The position numbers and the translations under genes are program-made. Below, piece after piece: positions 51,241 through 59,993 of a DNA stretch of 64,000 nucleotides. Each line of letters starts with the position of its first letter. The stretch's first letter is position 1. The stretch lies in NCBI RefSeq assembly GCF_900108515.1, contig NZ_FNWW01000001.1:62001-126000 (forward strand), given 5' to 3'. This stretch comes from Halobacillus karajensis (GTDB lineage: Bacteria > Bacillota > Bacilli > Bacillales > Halobacillaceae). The notes below the pieces were generated by a model, which did no database searches, was not told the DNA's origin, and worked only from the letters and a program-made list of their open reading frames with translations.

Positions 51241-52080
51241 CTATACCGTTTGTTTTTGTTGGGCTTGGGCTTCCGCTTGTGCCTGTTTGATTAAGCAACG
51301 ACCTTTCCCGTGTGGAATACACATAGGCGTACCGAACAAAGGATCTTCTCTTACATCGCAAAGCATTTCAAAAACATGCTGCATCATATCACAAGTGACA
51401 ACATCTTCCGGCTTCCCTTGCGCATAGACCGTTTTATCTTTTACAGCGATAATATGGTCCGCATAACGGCAAGCGAGGTTGATGTCGTGAAGAACCATAA
51501 CGACTGTACGACCTTTATCCTGGTTTAAATCAAACAATAGATCAAGGATTTCAATTTGGTGGGTCATATCTAAATATGTTGTCGGTTCATCCAAAAGCAA
51601 AATATCGGTATCCTGAGCAAGTGTCATAGCAATCCATGCGCGCTGACGCTGGCCACCTGATAGAGAATCGACTGTGCGGTCCTTCAATTCCATCAAGTTT
51701 GTATCCTCAAGTGCCTGCGTAACAGCCGCTTCATCTTCATCAGACCAGCGCTTAGCAAAGCCTTGATAGGGATAACGCCCCTGCTTTACGAGCTGATAGA
51801 CACTGAGACCTTCAGGAGTCGTCGGACTTTGAGGAAGAATCGCCATCTTTTTCGCCACATCTTTTGTACGCATCTTGGAAATATCGGAACTATCCAGTAC
51901 GACTTCCCCTGATTTCGGGCGCAGGAGACGAGCCATTGAACGGAGGAGTGTCGATTTTCCGCAACCGTTTCCACCGATGAGTACGGTCACTTCACCTTTC
52001 GGAATTTTAATATCCAAAGAATCTATGATGATGGAATCTCCATAGCCTAGAGTTAAATTGTTAGCCAACAGTGTATCCAT
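51241..52080 (-). CDS. Iron-siderophore ABC transporter ATPase (FecE/YusV type), orphan
   Basis: A 279-residue ATPase: Walker A IGGNGCGKSTLL near 40, Q-loop ILPQSPTTPEGLSV near 84, signature DSLSGGQRQRAWIAM near 140, Walker B DILLLDEPTTYLDM near 160 and the H-loop VLHDIN near 195. The C-terminal tail ends in a Gln/Ala-rich stretch with a CIPHGKGRC segment. No permease or binding-protein gene is beside it. In B. subtilis the similar YusV serves several siderophore permeases, so a shared-ATPase role is likely here. A Fur box upstream supports iron control. Confidence 0.9.
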   Translation of the reverse strand: MDTLLANNLTLGYGDSIIIDSLDIKIPKGEVTVLIGGNGCGKSTLLRSMARLLRPKSGEVVLDSSDISKMRTKDVAKKMAILPQSPTTPEGLSVYQLVKQGRYPYQGFAKRWSDEDEAAVTQALEDTNLMELKDRTVDSLSGGQRQRAWIAMTLAQDTDILLLDEPTTYLDMTHQIEILDLLFDLNQDKGRTVVMVLHDINLACRYADHIIAVKDKTVYAQGKPEDVVTCDMMQHVFEMLCDVREDPLFGTPMCIPHGKGRCLIKQAQAEAQAQQKQTV

Positions 52081-52167
52081 AAACTGACCTCTCCTTTATG
52101 TCTCACGAAATCTATCGCTGTTGGAGTTTTATAATAAATCACGAATTTTTTATTTTCTCTACTTTCT

Positions 52168-52217
52168 AGTTTATGGGCTTGATTCCACTCTGTCAATGAA
52201 TTTGAGAATCATTTTCA
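52168..52217 (-). promoter_or_regulatory. Promoter with Fur box of the siderophore ATPase gene
   Basis: Minus strand: perfect -35 TTGACA (52191-52196), 17-base spacer, -10 TAAACT (52168-52173). Six bases upstream of the -35 is TGAAAATGATTCTCA (52203-52217), 13 of 15 bases matching the 7-1-7 Fur consensus. Confidence 0.8.
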
Positions 52218-52318
52218 TCACCGAACTGTGAAAATTGTATGCGTGACGGGCCGTAATAAGAACAAAAACCTTTATTCCTTTATTTTCAGAGATGCTGAAG
52301 TACCGCTTATTGTTTTTC

Positions 52319-53506
52319 TTAAAAGAGCCCAATAGATGCCTCGCGTGCCGGAGGTTCAACGAAGACAAGTCCTAGCTCGTAATGCTCTCCTTCATACATT
52401 GCCCGTTGAACATGGCGTATTTCTCCCCATTCGTCCCGAACTTCAATTTTTGTAAAAGCTCCTGAATTTTGCAAGGCTTCATAGAATTGCAATTCTGTGC
52501 TTACAGGAATCGCATTAACGCGTTCAATCAACTCCCCGGGGACCAGTCCCATTTGATCGGCCGGACTTCCCGGAATGATTCCTAGAATTCGAATCCCCCT
52601 CATCGTGGAAGAGAAAAAAGGAGCTTTGTTTTCACGCATTCGATGCACTAGTAAAATAGCTTCGCGGCCTAACAAACCGATAATTACCGCTGCTAAAGAT
52701 AAAAAGTAGACAAAAAAGCTTCCGATCGCTAAACCAATGATGATCAACGATAAAAAGAATGTATGCCTTCCTATTATTTTTGCCGCGAGCACAGGCGATT
52801 GCGCCCGTACCTTCCACTCCCATCCCATCACAAAAGGAATAAGGATGAACCCGTACGTTTCTCCGCCTAGCGATATCATTGGCCACCAAGAAGTGATGGG
52901 TTCAATACCCCCTCCAGGCAGCAGGGCAAAGAAGGGAACAATGGTCATTTTCCTTGATCGATGCTGTCCTACCCACATCCCACGGGCGCCTTTTAATCGC
53001 TCTGGGAAGGTATGAGGTGTTGATGTTCGTAAAATAAGTATTGACTCCGTGAATAAAAGCACAGCCAGTAATACGGCAATTAAGGTTAAAGGAGTGCCCT
53101 TCAAGGTTTGTATCCAGGTGTATGTAGATAAGTTCTCAGGGAGATACGGCAAAACAAGTAAAAGAAGATAGGCCCCTCCCAGTGTATAAACAGAAGAGTA
53201 CCATCTTAACCTGCCTCTCACACTTACTAGCAGTAGGATAGCTGAGATAAAGATAAGAAGCGAGTAACTAATCACTATACCAGCGCCAACCGCGATCAAT
53301 GAGAGAATTACTCCTCCACCCAAAGCCACTCCCCACGTGCTCTTACATTCTGAAAATCGATCAAAGACAGTTGTACCGAATGTCGCTCGTTCTTTTTTTA
53401 TTCGTTTACTTGATATTAATAAAAACATCCCTATCGCTATATATAGAAAGGGCAAGGTGAACATCATCCCAAGCCCCTTCAAAAGCTCCGTCAACCAAAC
53501 ATCCAA
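52319..53506 (-). CDS. minJ: MinJ, division-site selection membrane protein with PDZ domain
   Basis: A 395-residue protein with about eight membrane helices (residues 10-310) and a C-terminal PDZ domain (about 305-380: GIRILGIIPGSPADQMGLVPG in parts, then GELIERVNAIPVST). In B. subtilis MinJ links DivIVA to MinD and helps disassemble the division machinery. Length and location after ctpB match. AAAGGAGA precedes the ATG. swrA, which lies near in B. subtilis, is not present. Confidence 0.88.
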   Translation of the reverse strand: MDVWLTELLKGLGMMFTLPFLYIAIGMFLLISSKRIKKERATFGTTVFDRFSECKSTWGVALGGGVILSLIAVGAGIVISYSLLIFISAILLLVSVRGRLRWYSSVYTLGGAYLLLLVLPYLPENLSTYTWIQTLKGTPLTLIAVLLAVLLFTESILILRTSTPHTFPERLKGARGMWVGQHRSRKMTIVPFFALLPGGGIEPITSWWPMISLGGETYGFILIPFVMGWEWKVRAQSPVLAAKIIGRHTFFLSLIIIGLAIGSFFVYFLSLAAVIIGLLGREAILLVHRMRENKAPFFSSTMRGIRILGIIPGSPADQMGLVPGELIERVNAIPVSTELQFYEALQNSGAFTKIEVRDEWGEIRHVQRAMYEGEHYELGLVFVEPPAREASIGLF

Positions 53507-53555
53507 CGTGATTCTCCTTTCAAGTCGTGATTCTCTTGTTGTTCAACTACGATCA

Positions 53556-53586
53556 CGAAAAAATCCGCAGTCGCAGACTACGGATA
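53556..53586 (-). terminator. Terminator of ctpB
   Basis: Minus strand: stem ATCCGTAGTC with GACTGCGGAT (one G-U) around TGC, then TTTTTCG; about 30 bases after ctpB. Confidence 0.8.
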
Positions 53587-53615
53587 CAATTCGTCATCCA
53601 GCGGCAAATTCCTGC

Positions 53616-55115
53616 TTATTGGAACAGGACCTCAACCGCTTTTTGCATTTGTTTGTCATTCTTCTCATCTCTCACTTCCGAAATGATGGCTTCTTCAAGC
53701 TTACCTCCGGTTTTCTCGTCAACAATGCCCGTTGTTTCAAGACCAACATCGCTTTGGAAAGCTTTGACTGCCTCTTCTGTTTCTTTGCTGAAGTATCCAT
53801 CCGTACGGCCTGGATCATGTCCGAGGCCTTTTAACATGATTTGAATGTTTTTCACTTTTTCATGATTATCATTGTATTGAAGCGATTCTTCCACCTCAAC
53901 AGGATTCGTGTAAAAGTATTCCGGCTGTTTTACTTCTACTGTCGGCTTGACCCCTTTTTCATGAATCCAATTGCCATCAGGGGTCAACCATTTGAATAAT
54001 GTCAATTTAATAGTACTGCCATCTCCCATTGGAAGTGCCTGCTGGACAGTGCCTTTTCCAAAACTTTTCGTCCCGACCAGCTCATATCCGCCAGCTTCCT
54101 GCATTGTTGCAGCAAGAATCTCAGAAGCTGAAGCACTTCCTTCATCCATCAAAACTGTAATCGGATACGGCTTTTTCTCTTTGTTTTCAGAGAAGTAACG
54201 GGTTTTCTCACCTTTTCGATCTTCTACTTGAACAATCGGTTTGTCTTTCGGGATAAACTCTTTCAAAATTTCCTGTACATCTGTGAACAGGCCGCCAGGG
54301 TTTCCACGTACATCAATGACGAGCCCGTCCATTCCATCGTTCTCAAGTTTCTCTAACGCTTTGTGGAATTCGTCTGATGTTTTTTCAGAAAAAGAAGTGA
54401 TTTCGATAATGCCAGCTTTTTTCCCATCCACTTCCTTCGTATCTGTATAAACGGTCTCCAGTGGAATATCGTCACGGGTAATATTAATATTCAATGGTTC
54501 ACTTACACCAGGACGATCGACTTGGAGTGTTACTTCTGTTCCTTTTTCCCCACGGATTTTCAGAACTGCTTCGTAAAGGTCAAGTCCTTCCACGCTATCT
54601 CCATCAACCTTCAGAATCTGGTCATTCGGTTTTAGACCTGCTTCCTCAGCGGGGGAACCTTTAATAGGAGCCACAATCGTAACCTTGTCATTGACCATGC
54701 TCACCTCAGCACCAATCCCCTGGAAAGAGGATTCAATGGACTGGTTGAACTGCTCCATCGTTTCAGGGTCCATGTACACACTATAGGGATCTTCCAGTGT
54801 GTCCAGCATTCCTTGGATTGCCCCTTCCACCAGGCTCTTTTTATCCACTTCTTCTACATAATTTTCTTTAATGGTGTTATAAGCCTGCTCGACTTTTTTC
54901 AAATCCGTGTTTCCAGACATACTTTCCAAGAAAGCCTTTTGTTCCTCTTCGGACAAGTTTCCAAAGTTTTCTGCGTCCTTATCTGCATACTGTTCGGACT
55001 GTGTCTGTTTGTTCGTGCCATCAGCAAAATATTCAATGCCTATGTAAGCACCTGCCGCTCCAAACAGGACCGCTAGCGCCAACAATAGCGCAACATAGTG
55101 CGGTTTTATTTTCAT
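53616..55115 (-). CDS. ctpB: CtpB, secreted S41 carboxy-terminal processing protease
   Basis: A 499-residue protease: signal anchor (about 5-25), N-terminal helices, PDZ (about 120-200), S41 catalytic core and a C-terminal peptidoglycan-binding domain (about 420-475, IQIMLKGLGHDPGRTDGYFS). The catalytic serine in DEGSASASEILAA (near 329) and lysine in TKSFGKGTVQ (near 352) are present. In B. subtilis CtpB cleaves SpoIVFA and IVB-pathway proteins to trigger sigma-K. The ATG at 55115 follows AGAAGGG by 9 bases; a GTG three codons earlier is too close to it. Confidence 0.94.
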   Translation of the reverse strand: MKIKPHYVALLLALAVLFGAAGAYIGIEYFADGTNKQTQSEQYADKDAENFGNLSEEEQKAFLESMSGNTDLKKVEQAYNTIKENYVEEVDKKSLVEGAIQGMLDTLEDPYSVYMDPETMEQFNQSIESSFQGIGAEVSMVNDKVTIVAPIKGSPAEEAGLKPNDQILKVDGDSVEGLDLYEAVLKIRGEKGTEVTLQVDRPGVSEPLNINITRDDIPLETVYTDTKEVDGKKAGIIEITSFSEKTSDEFHKALEKLENDGMDGLVIDVRGNPGGLFTDVQEILKEFIPKDKPIVQVEDRKGEKTRYFSENKEKKPYPITVLMDEGSASASEILAATMQEAGGYELVGTKSFGKGTVQQALPMGDGSTIKLTLFKWLTPDGNWIHEKGVKPTVEVKQPEYFYTNPVEVEESLQYNDNHEKVKNIQIMLKGLGHDPGRTDGYFSKETEEAVKAFQSDVGLETTGIVDEKTGGKLEEAIISEVRDEKNDKQMQKAVEVLFQ

Positions 55116-55457
55116 CGCATTCACCCTTCTAAAATGGATTTCATGTTGCCTTTATACTAGCAAAAAAGCGTCTTCACCGTAAATCAATGATGTTCTTGAG
55201 TTAACTCTATGCAACAAACCTTTATAGCATGTCCATTTCATTATAGGACATCCCTACATATCTATCTACCTGTATTTGGATTAGACGCAAAAATGCTAGA
55301 ATGTCAACTGAAATCTGACCGCATTTTTTTGGAAGTTAGGACCGAGGGGGAGAGCTGTCATCATGATACCAGGGACAACCACACAATCCAGGTGGCATTT
55401 TTCTTTTCACTGCCAAAAATCAAAAGACTGCCTCTCATGGAGACAGTCTTTGCTTGA
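55116..55457. other. Spacer between ftsE and ctpB where ftsX would be expected
   Basis: In B. subtilis ftsX (about 890 bases) lies between ftsE and ctpB. Here only 342 bases remain, with no long minus-strand frame and no FtsX-like segment, and ftsE is followed at once by a terminator. The rest is AT-rich leader of ctpB with a possible -10 TATAAA near 55156-55162. Confidence 0.7.
55415..55452 (-). terminator. Terminator immediately after ftsE
   Basis: Minus strand: AAAGACTG-CTC with GAG-CAGTCTTT (G-U pairs complete the stem) around CAT, then TTGATTTTT. The stem starts 7 bases after the ftsE stop. Confidence 0.82.
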
Positions 55458-56144
55458 TTACATTTCGTAGCCGTATTCACCGTGGGCCTGGTCACGAACA
55501 ACCATGCCGTCTTCAATGGCAATTACACGTTTACGAATTGTGTTAACAATTTCCTGGCTGTGTGTCGCCATTAACACGGTTGTACCTGATGAGTTAATCT
55601 CTTCAAGAATATGCATGATTTCCCAGGAAGTATCTGGGTCCAAGTTTCCTGTCGGCTCATCTGCAATCACTACTTTCGGATGGTTAACGATGGCACGGGC
55701 GATCGATACACGCTGCTGTTCCCCACCGGAAAGTTCGTCAGGAAGAAAACGTGCTTTGTTTTTCAAACGAACTTGGTCAAGAACATCCATCACCCGTCTG
55801 CGGATGTTTTGTGGGTTTTCTTCAATCACTTCTAACGCAAAGGCTACGTTTTCATAAACGGATAACGTCGGTAATAGACGAAAATCTTGATAAACGACAC
55901 CAATTTGACGCCTGAGCGCTGGGATACGCCGCTGTTTCATTGTCGATGTATCCATATCATTTACTAGAACCGTACCCGTTGTCGGTTTTTCCTCACGATA
56001 AATAAGCTTTGTGAAAGTGGATTTACCAGCCCCACTAGGACCGACAACATAAACAAATTCGCCCTGGTCAATCTGGATGTCGACGCCATTTAATGCTGTT
56101 ACCCCATTGGGATATGTTTTATATACGCCTTCCATATTAATCAT
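55458..56144 (-). CDS. ftsE: FtsE, cell-division ABC ATPase
   Basis: A 228-residue ATPase: Walker A GPSGAGKSTFTKL near 35, Q-loop VVYQDFRLLPTLSV near 84, signature ELSGGEQQRVSIARA near 138, Walker B VVIADEPTGNLDPD near 158 and H-loop MATHSQEI near 195. It is clearly FtsE, not a generic LolD-type protein, by its start MINMEGVYKTYPNGV and its position before ctpB. FtsE normally pairs with the membrane protein FtsX to activate the CwlO endopeptidase; no ftsX follows here. Confidence 0.95.
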   Translation of the reverse strand: MINMEGVYKTYPNGVTALNGVDIQIDQGEFVYVVGPSGAGKSTFTKLIYREEKPTTGTVLVNDMDTSTMKQRRIPALRRQIGVVYQDFRLLPTLSVYENVAFALEVIEENPQNIRRRVMDVLDQVRLKNKARFLPDELSGGEQQRVSIARAIVNHPKVVIADEPTGNLDPDTSWEIMHILEEINSSGTTVLMATHSQEIVNTIRKRVIAIEDGMVVRDQAHGEYGYEM

Positions 56145-56265
56145 GTAAAATCACCTGTATCTCTCATTTTGTTATTCCCTATGTCTACTCTCTTTTACAA
56201 ACAACTTTTATTATAACATTAAAATTCAATCTATTTAGACACGAAATTATTACATTTCTTTTTCA

Positions 56266-56300
56266 TAAAAAAAAGCCTGGCACCACACCAGGCTCTTTTT
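56266..56300 (-). terminator. Terminator of cccB
   Basis: Minus strand: AGCCTGG with CCAGGCT around 7 bases, followed by eight T residues; 7 bases after the cccB stop. Confidence 0.88.
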
Positions 56301-56306
56301 CCTGTT

Positions 56307-56714
56307 TTATTCCTTTTTAGACAACCAGTTGGCTACAAGCTGGGCATCTTCATCAGAAACCTGCCCTTGTTCAGGCATATCTCCTTTACCGTTTTTAATA
56401 ATATCAACGATTTCTTCAGCTGAATATTTAGACCCTACTTCACTCAATGCCGGCCCCATGCCGCCACCGAGGTCCCCGCCATGACAGCTTGCACAGTTTT
56501 TCTGATAAACTTCTTCTGCCCCTGCAGTGTCCACGGTATCACCTTCACCAGCGTCTGAAGTTCCTTCGTCTGTTCCTTCTCCGGAACCATCGCCTTGTTG
56601 TTCTTCTGTCGTTTCATCATTCGTGTTGTCATCATTAGCTCCTTCATCACCGCCACCACAGGCAGCTAAGACAAGGACCAGCCCTAAAAATAGAGCGAAC
56701 ATAAGTTTTTTCAT
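56307..56714 (-). CDS. cccB: Cytochrome c-551, membrane lipoprotein
   Basis: A 135-residue lipoprotein cytochrome. The signal peptide ends in lipobox LVLAAC (cysteine near residue 19), then an acidic, Thr/Gly-rich linker (about 20-65), then a class-I c-type haem domain with CASCH near 77-81 and an axial methionine in MPEQGQV near 115. It carries electrons outside the membrane, as expected for a menaquinol/caa3 system. The acidic linker is long. Maturation by Lgt (this window) is expected. Confidence 0.93.
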   Translation of the reverse strand: MKKLMFALFLGLVLVLAACGGGDEGANDDNTNDETTEEQQGDGSGEGTDEGTSDAGEGDTVDTAGAEEVYQKNCASCHGGDLGGGMGPALSEVGSKYSAEEIVDIIKNGKGDMPEQGQVSDEDAQLVANWLSKKE

Positions 56715-56766
56715 TTTAGTATCCCCTCTCGTAATTTGATGAGAATGTAGAGATATTATATCCTAC

Positions 56767-57639
56767 TTACGTCATTTTAAAACCTTCTCCCAGTACCTCT
56801 GTGGCGTTCATCGCAACAACGAACGCCCCTGGATCAACCGTTTTTACTGTTTGTGTCAATTTAATGAATTCATTCTGCTGAACAACACACATAACGACAC
56901 GACGCTCTCTGTCTGTATAGCCGCCAGCACCACTCAAGACGGTAACACCACGATCAATTTGGTCAAAAATAGCGGTTCGTACTTCATCGACTTCCTCGGT
57001 AATGATCATCACGTTTTTCGACGTGTTCAATCCAACCTGGACAAAGTCGATCGTACGACTTGTCGCAAACAGCCCAATAAGTGCATATAAACCTTCCTCT
57101 AAAGAAAAAACAATAGCAGACGTAAGGACAATCATTCCATCCAACAGAGCCACACTAATGCCGAGCGGCAAATGCGTGAACTTATGAAGTACCTGGGCGG
57201 CGAGATCGATCCCGCCTGTAGACGCTCGTCCTCTAAAAACAATTCCAAGCCCAAGCCCGACGCCCATACCACCAAAAATCGCACCAAGAAGCGGATTTGG
57301 AGTGGCTGGTGCCATTTCACTCGTCAGCAAAACAAACAGCGGCAAGGTAACAGTTCCTACAAAAGACTTCAAACCGAAGTTTTTTCCGAGGATGACTACC
57401 CCCATGATAAATAATGGGATGTTTAACAACCATTGAACTAATCCTGGTTCCCAGCCGAAAACCCCTTTCGTAATCGTACTAATACCGGCGACTCCTCCGG
57501 AGGCAATGTTATTCGGTAGCAAAAATAAATTAAACGCAAGGGCTACAAAAAAAGACCCAAGGATAACTAATCCATAATCCAGCGTATGTCTAAGTGCCGG
57601 GGGCATCGGTTCCCGACGGTATTTTTTGGCCATCATCAT
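56767..57639 (-). CDS. YitT-family membrane protein with DUF2179 domain
   Basis: A 290-residue protein with about five membrane helices (20-200: LVILGSFFVALAFNLFLLP, GGVAGISTITKGVFGW, GAIFGGMGVGLGLGIVFRG) and a C-terminal soluble DUF2179 domain (about 215-288). Paralogues are common in Bacillus (YitT, YvjA, YpjC). The yvjA gene holds this place in B. subtilis. Function unknown; a transport or sensing role is only a guess. Confidence 0.85.
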   Translation of the reverse strand: MMMAKKYRREPMPPALRHTLDYGLVILGSFFVALAFNLFLLPNNIASGGVAGISTITKGVFGWEPGLVQWLLNIPLFIMGVVILGKNFGLKSFVGTVTLPLFVLLTSEMAPATPNPLLGAIFGGMGVGLGLGIVFRGRASTGGIDLAAQVLHKFTHLPLGISVALLDGMIVLTSAIVFSLEEGLYALIGLFATSRTIDFVQVGLNTSKNVMIITEEVDEVRTAIFDQIDRGVTVLSGAGGYTDRERRVVMCVVQQNEFIKLTQTVKTVDPGAFVVAMNATEVLGEGFKMT

Positions 57640-57794
57640 GCTGTTCGACTCTCCCTATGTATCGTTCTCCATAAACCGTAAGGAGTATAACACTAGGGTT
57701 CTCGCCTGTAAATAAGAGCGAAATAACGTGTTAACTCGGTAAAGGGGACGATATCTAAGTAAGCTTAGTTTTTGTTCTTCGATTACTTCTATTC

Positions 57795-57825
57795 AAAAAG
57801 CGATAAGCACTCAGGCTCATCGCTT
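57795..57825 (-). terminator. Terminator of gtaB
   Basis: Minus strand: AAGCGAT with ATCGCTT around 14 bases, followed by TTTT; 6 bases after the gtaB stop. Confidence 0.7.
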
Positions 57826-57831
57826 CCCATC

Positions 57832-58719
57832 TTAGATATTGACCGATTTTTGCTTTTCGATTACTTCTCTCATAAGTGCTAGAACGTCTTCCCGCATTTC
57901 CTCTCGCTCCATGGCAATCGCAAGTGTAGTTTTAATGAATCCCATTTGATCTCCGACATCAAAGCGTTCACCTTCAAATTCATAACCAAATACTGGCTGT
58001 TCGGTATTCAAACGTTCGATCGCATCGGTCAATTGTATTTCGCCGCCTCTTCCTGTTTCTTGAGTCGCTAATAAATCCATAATTTCAGGCGTGAACACGT
58101 ACCGGCCAATGATTGCCAAGTTGGAAGGCGCCTCATTAACGGCTGGCTTTTCAATAAAATGTTCCACTTCATACCGTCTGCCTTCCTGGTGTTTTGGTGC
58201 AATTATACCATAACGATCTGTTTCTTCTTTCGGCACCTGCTTTACACCAATTATAGATGATTTTGTTTCTTCATATTGGTTAATGAGCTGCTTGAGACAA
58301 GGTTCATCGGATCGGACGATATCATCCCCGAGCAGTACTGCAAAAGGTTCGTCCCCGATAAACTTACGCGCGCACCAGATCGCATGTCCGAGCCCTTTGG
58401 GTTCTTTTTGCCGAATATAATGAATATCTACTTCTGCTGATTGTTGAACTTCCTCTAAGAGGTCAAGTTTTCCTTTTTTATAGAGGTTATCTTCTAATTC
58501 AAAAGCATGATCAAAGTGATCCTCAATTGCACGCTTCCCCTTACCTGTAACGATAATAATATCTTCAATTCCTGATTGGATAGCCTCTTCCACAATATAT
58601 TGGATGGTCGGTTTATCCACTACAGGGAGCATCTCTTTAGGCATCGCTTTGGTAGCAGGTAAAAATCTCGTCCCAAGTCCAGCGGCTGGAATAATCGCTT
58701 TTTTCACCTTCATTTTCAA
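57832..58719 (-). CDS. gtaB: UTP-glucose-1-phosphate uridylyltransferase
   Basis: A 295-residue GalU-type enzyme that makes UDP-glucose for glucolipids (lipoteichoic-acid anchor), teichoic-acid glucosylation and exopolysaccharide. It has [26 protein letters not shown] (in parts) near 6, [12 protein letters not shown] near 36, [10 protein letters not shown] near 125 and [10 protein letters not shown] near 220. GGAGG precedes the ATG. UDP-glucose is also the ligand class bound by YvcK and the signal read by division regulators. Confidence 0.93.
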   Translation of the reverse strand: MKMKVKKAIIPAAGLGTRFLPATKAMPKEMLPVVDKPTIQYIVEEAIQSGIEDIIIVTGKGKRAIEDHFDHAFELEDNLYKKGKLDLLEEVQQSAEVDIHYIRQKEPKGLGHAIWCARKFIGDEPFAVLLGDDIVRSDEPCLKQLINQYEETKSSIIGVKQVPKEETDRYGIIAPKHQEGRRYEVEHFIEKPAVNEAPSNLAIIGRYVFTPEIMDLLATQETGRGGEIQLTDAIERLNTEQPVFGYEFEGERFDVGDQMGFIKTTLAIAMEREEMREDVLALMREVIEKQKSVNI

Positions 58720-58785
58720 GTCGCCTCCTCCTATGTATGTAGTTTCATAGTACCAAAAATATATGCCTGTATGAACAGAAAATGT

Positions 58786-58815
58786 AAAAAGCCCCTCACA
58801 TTAGCGAGGGGCTTT
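58786..58815 (-). terminator. Terminator of secA-prfB
   Basis: Minus strand: perfect 10-bp stem AAAGCCCCTC with GAGGGGCTTT around 8 bases, then TTAC; 4 bases after prfB. Confidence 0.85.
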
Positions 58816-58819
58816 CTAC

Positions 58820-59924
58820 TTATCCGTCCATTTTAGAACGGAGGTAAGAGTTAATAAATTTATCCAGGTCACCATCCATGACCCCTTGCGTGTTTCCGAC
58901 CTCTTCATTCGTACGGTGGTCTTTAACCATGGAATAAGGGTGGAACACATAGGAACGAATCTGACTTCCCCAGCCGATTTCTTTTTGTTCGCCGCGAATG
59001 TCATCAAGCTGTTGCTGCTGACGCTCAATTTCAAGCTGGTAGAGCTTCGCTTTCAACATTTTCATCGCTTGTTCACGGTTTTTAATCTGAGAACGCTCGG
59101 ACTGACACGTTACGACCGTGTTTGTTGGCAAGTGGGTAATACGAACGGCGGAGTCTGTCGTGTTGACGTGCTGCCCACCGGCACCACTGGAACGATACGT
59201 ATCGATTTTTAAGTCTTCTGTCCGGATATCGATTTCGATTTCATCATTGAATTCCGGCATCACTTCACACGATACGAACGAAGTGTGACGACGGCCGGAT
59301 GAATCAAATGGGGAGATCCTTACAAGACGATGCACGCCTTTTTCAGCTTTCAAATAGCCATAAGCATTGTGACCTTTGATTAACAGTGTCACACTCTTCA
59401 CACCGGCTTCATCGCCTGGTAAGTAGTCCATCGTCTGTACAGAAAAACCTTTTTTCTCTGCCCAGCGGGTATACATACGAAGAAGCATGCTCGCCCAGTC
59501 CTGGGACTCTGTACCACCCGCACCAGGGTGCAGTTCAAGGATAGCGTTATTTTTGTCATAAGGCTCGCTCAACAAAATGTTCAACTCAAATTGGTCCAAG
59601 TCCTTCTTCAGCTGTTGAACATCCTGAACGAGATCCTCACGTAATTCCTCATCGTCTTCTTCTTTCACAAGTTCATAGGAAACTTCAAGGTTATCATGGG
59701 TTTCTTCATGTTCCTCAAGAGTATGAACAAGCCCTTTTAGCCCATTAACCTCGTCAATAACCTTTTGCGCGGTATTCTGGTCATCCCAGAAGCCTGGTTC
59801 AGTCATTTGTTCTTCGAGTTCTGCGATACGGGTTTTCCTTTGATCGACGTCAAAGAGACCCCCTGAAGTCCGCTAATCGCTTAGCTGTATTATCCAATGC
59901 ATGACGAATTTCTGCCATATCCAT
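58820..59924 (-). CDS. prfB: Peptide chain release factor 2, with programmed +1 frameshift
   Basis: Terminates translation at UGA and UAA. Frame 0 starts at ATG 59924 after AGAGGAGTG and runs 24 codons ([20 protein letters not shown] then RGSL) to an in-frame TGA at 59850-59852. The shift site CTT-TGA-C is preceded by AGGGGG. Reading resumes at GAC (59851) as [15 protein letters not shown] and joins the main frame, giving 367 residues. The GGQ loop [16 protein letters not shown] near residue 245 and the SPFDSS motif near 205 are intact. The gene follows secA by 69 bases. Confidence 0.96.
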
Positions 59925-59993
59925 AGTGATCACTCCTCTATCATTCTTAACACAAGGGAAGACACCCTCTAAAAAAGAGAGTGTCCCCACATC

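Noticed and set aside
56274-56294. GCCTGG/CCAGGC hairpin as a fourth member of the GACCTGGT palindrome family
   Set aside because: It has a normal T-run and position as the cccB terminator, and shares only CCTGG/CCAGG with the family.
59955-59990. Hairpin GACACTCTC/GGGTGTC between secA and prfB as a terminator
   Set aside because: It lacks a following T-run, and the genes are normally co-transcribed; it may be an mRNA-processing or stability hairpin.
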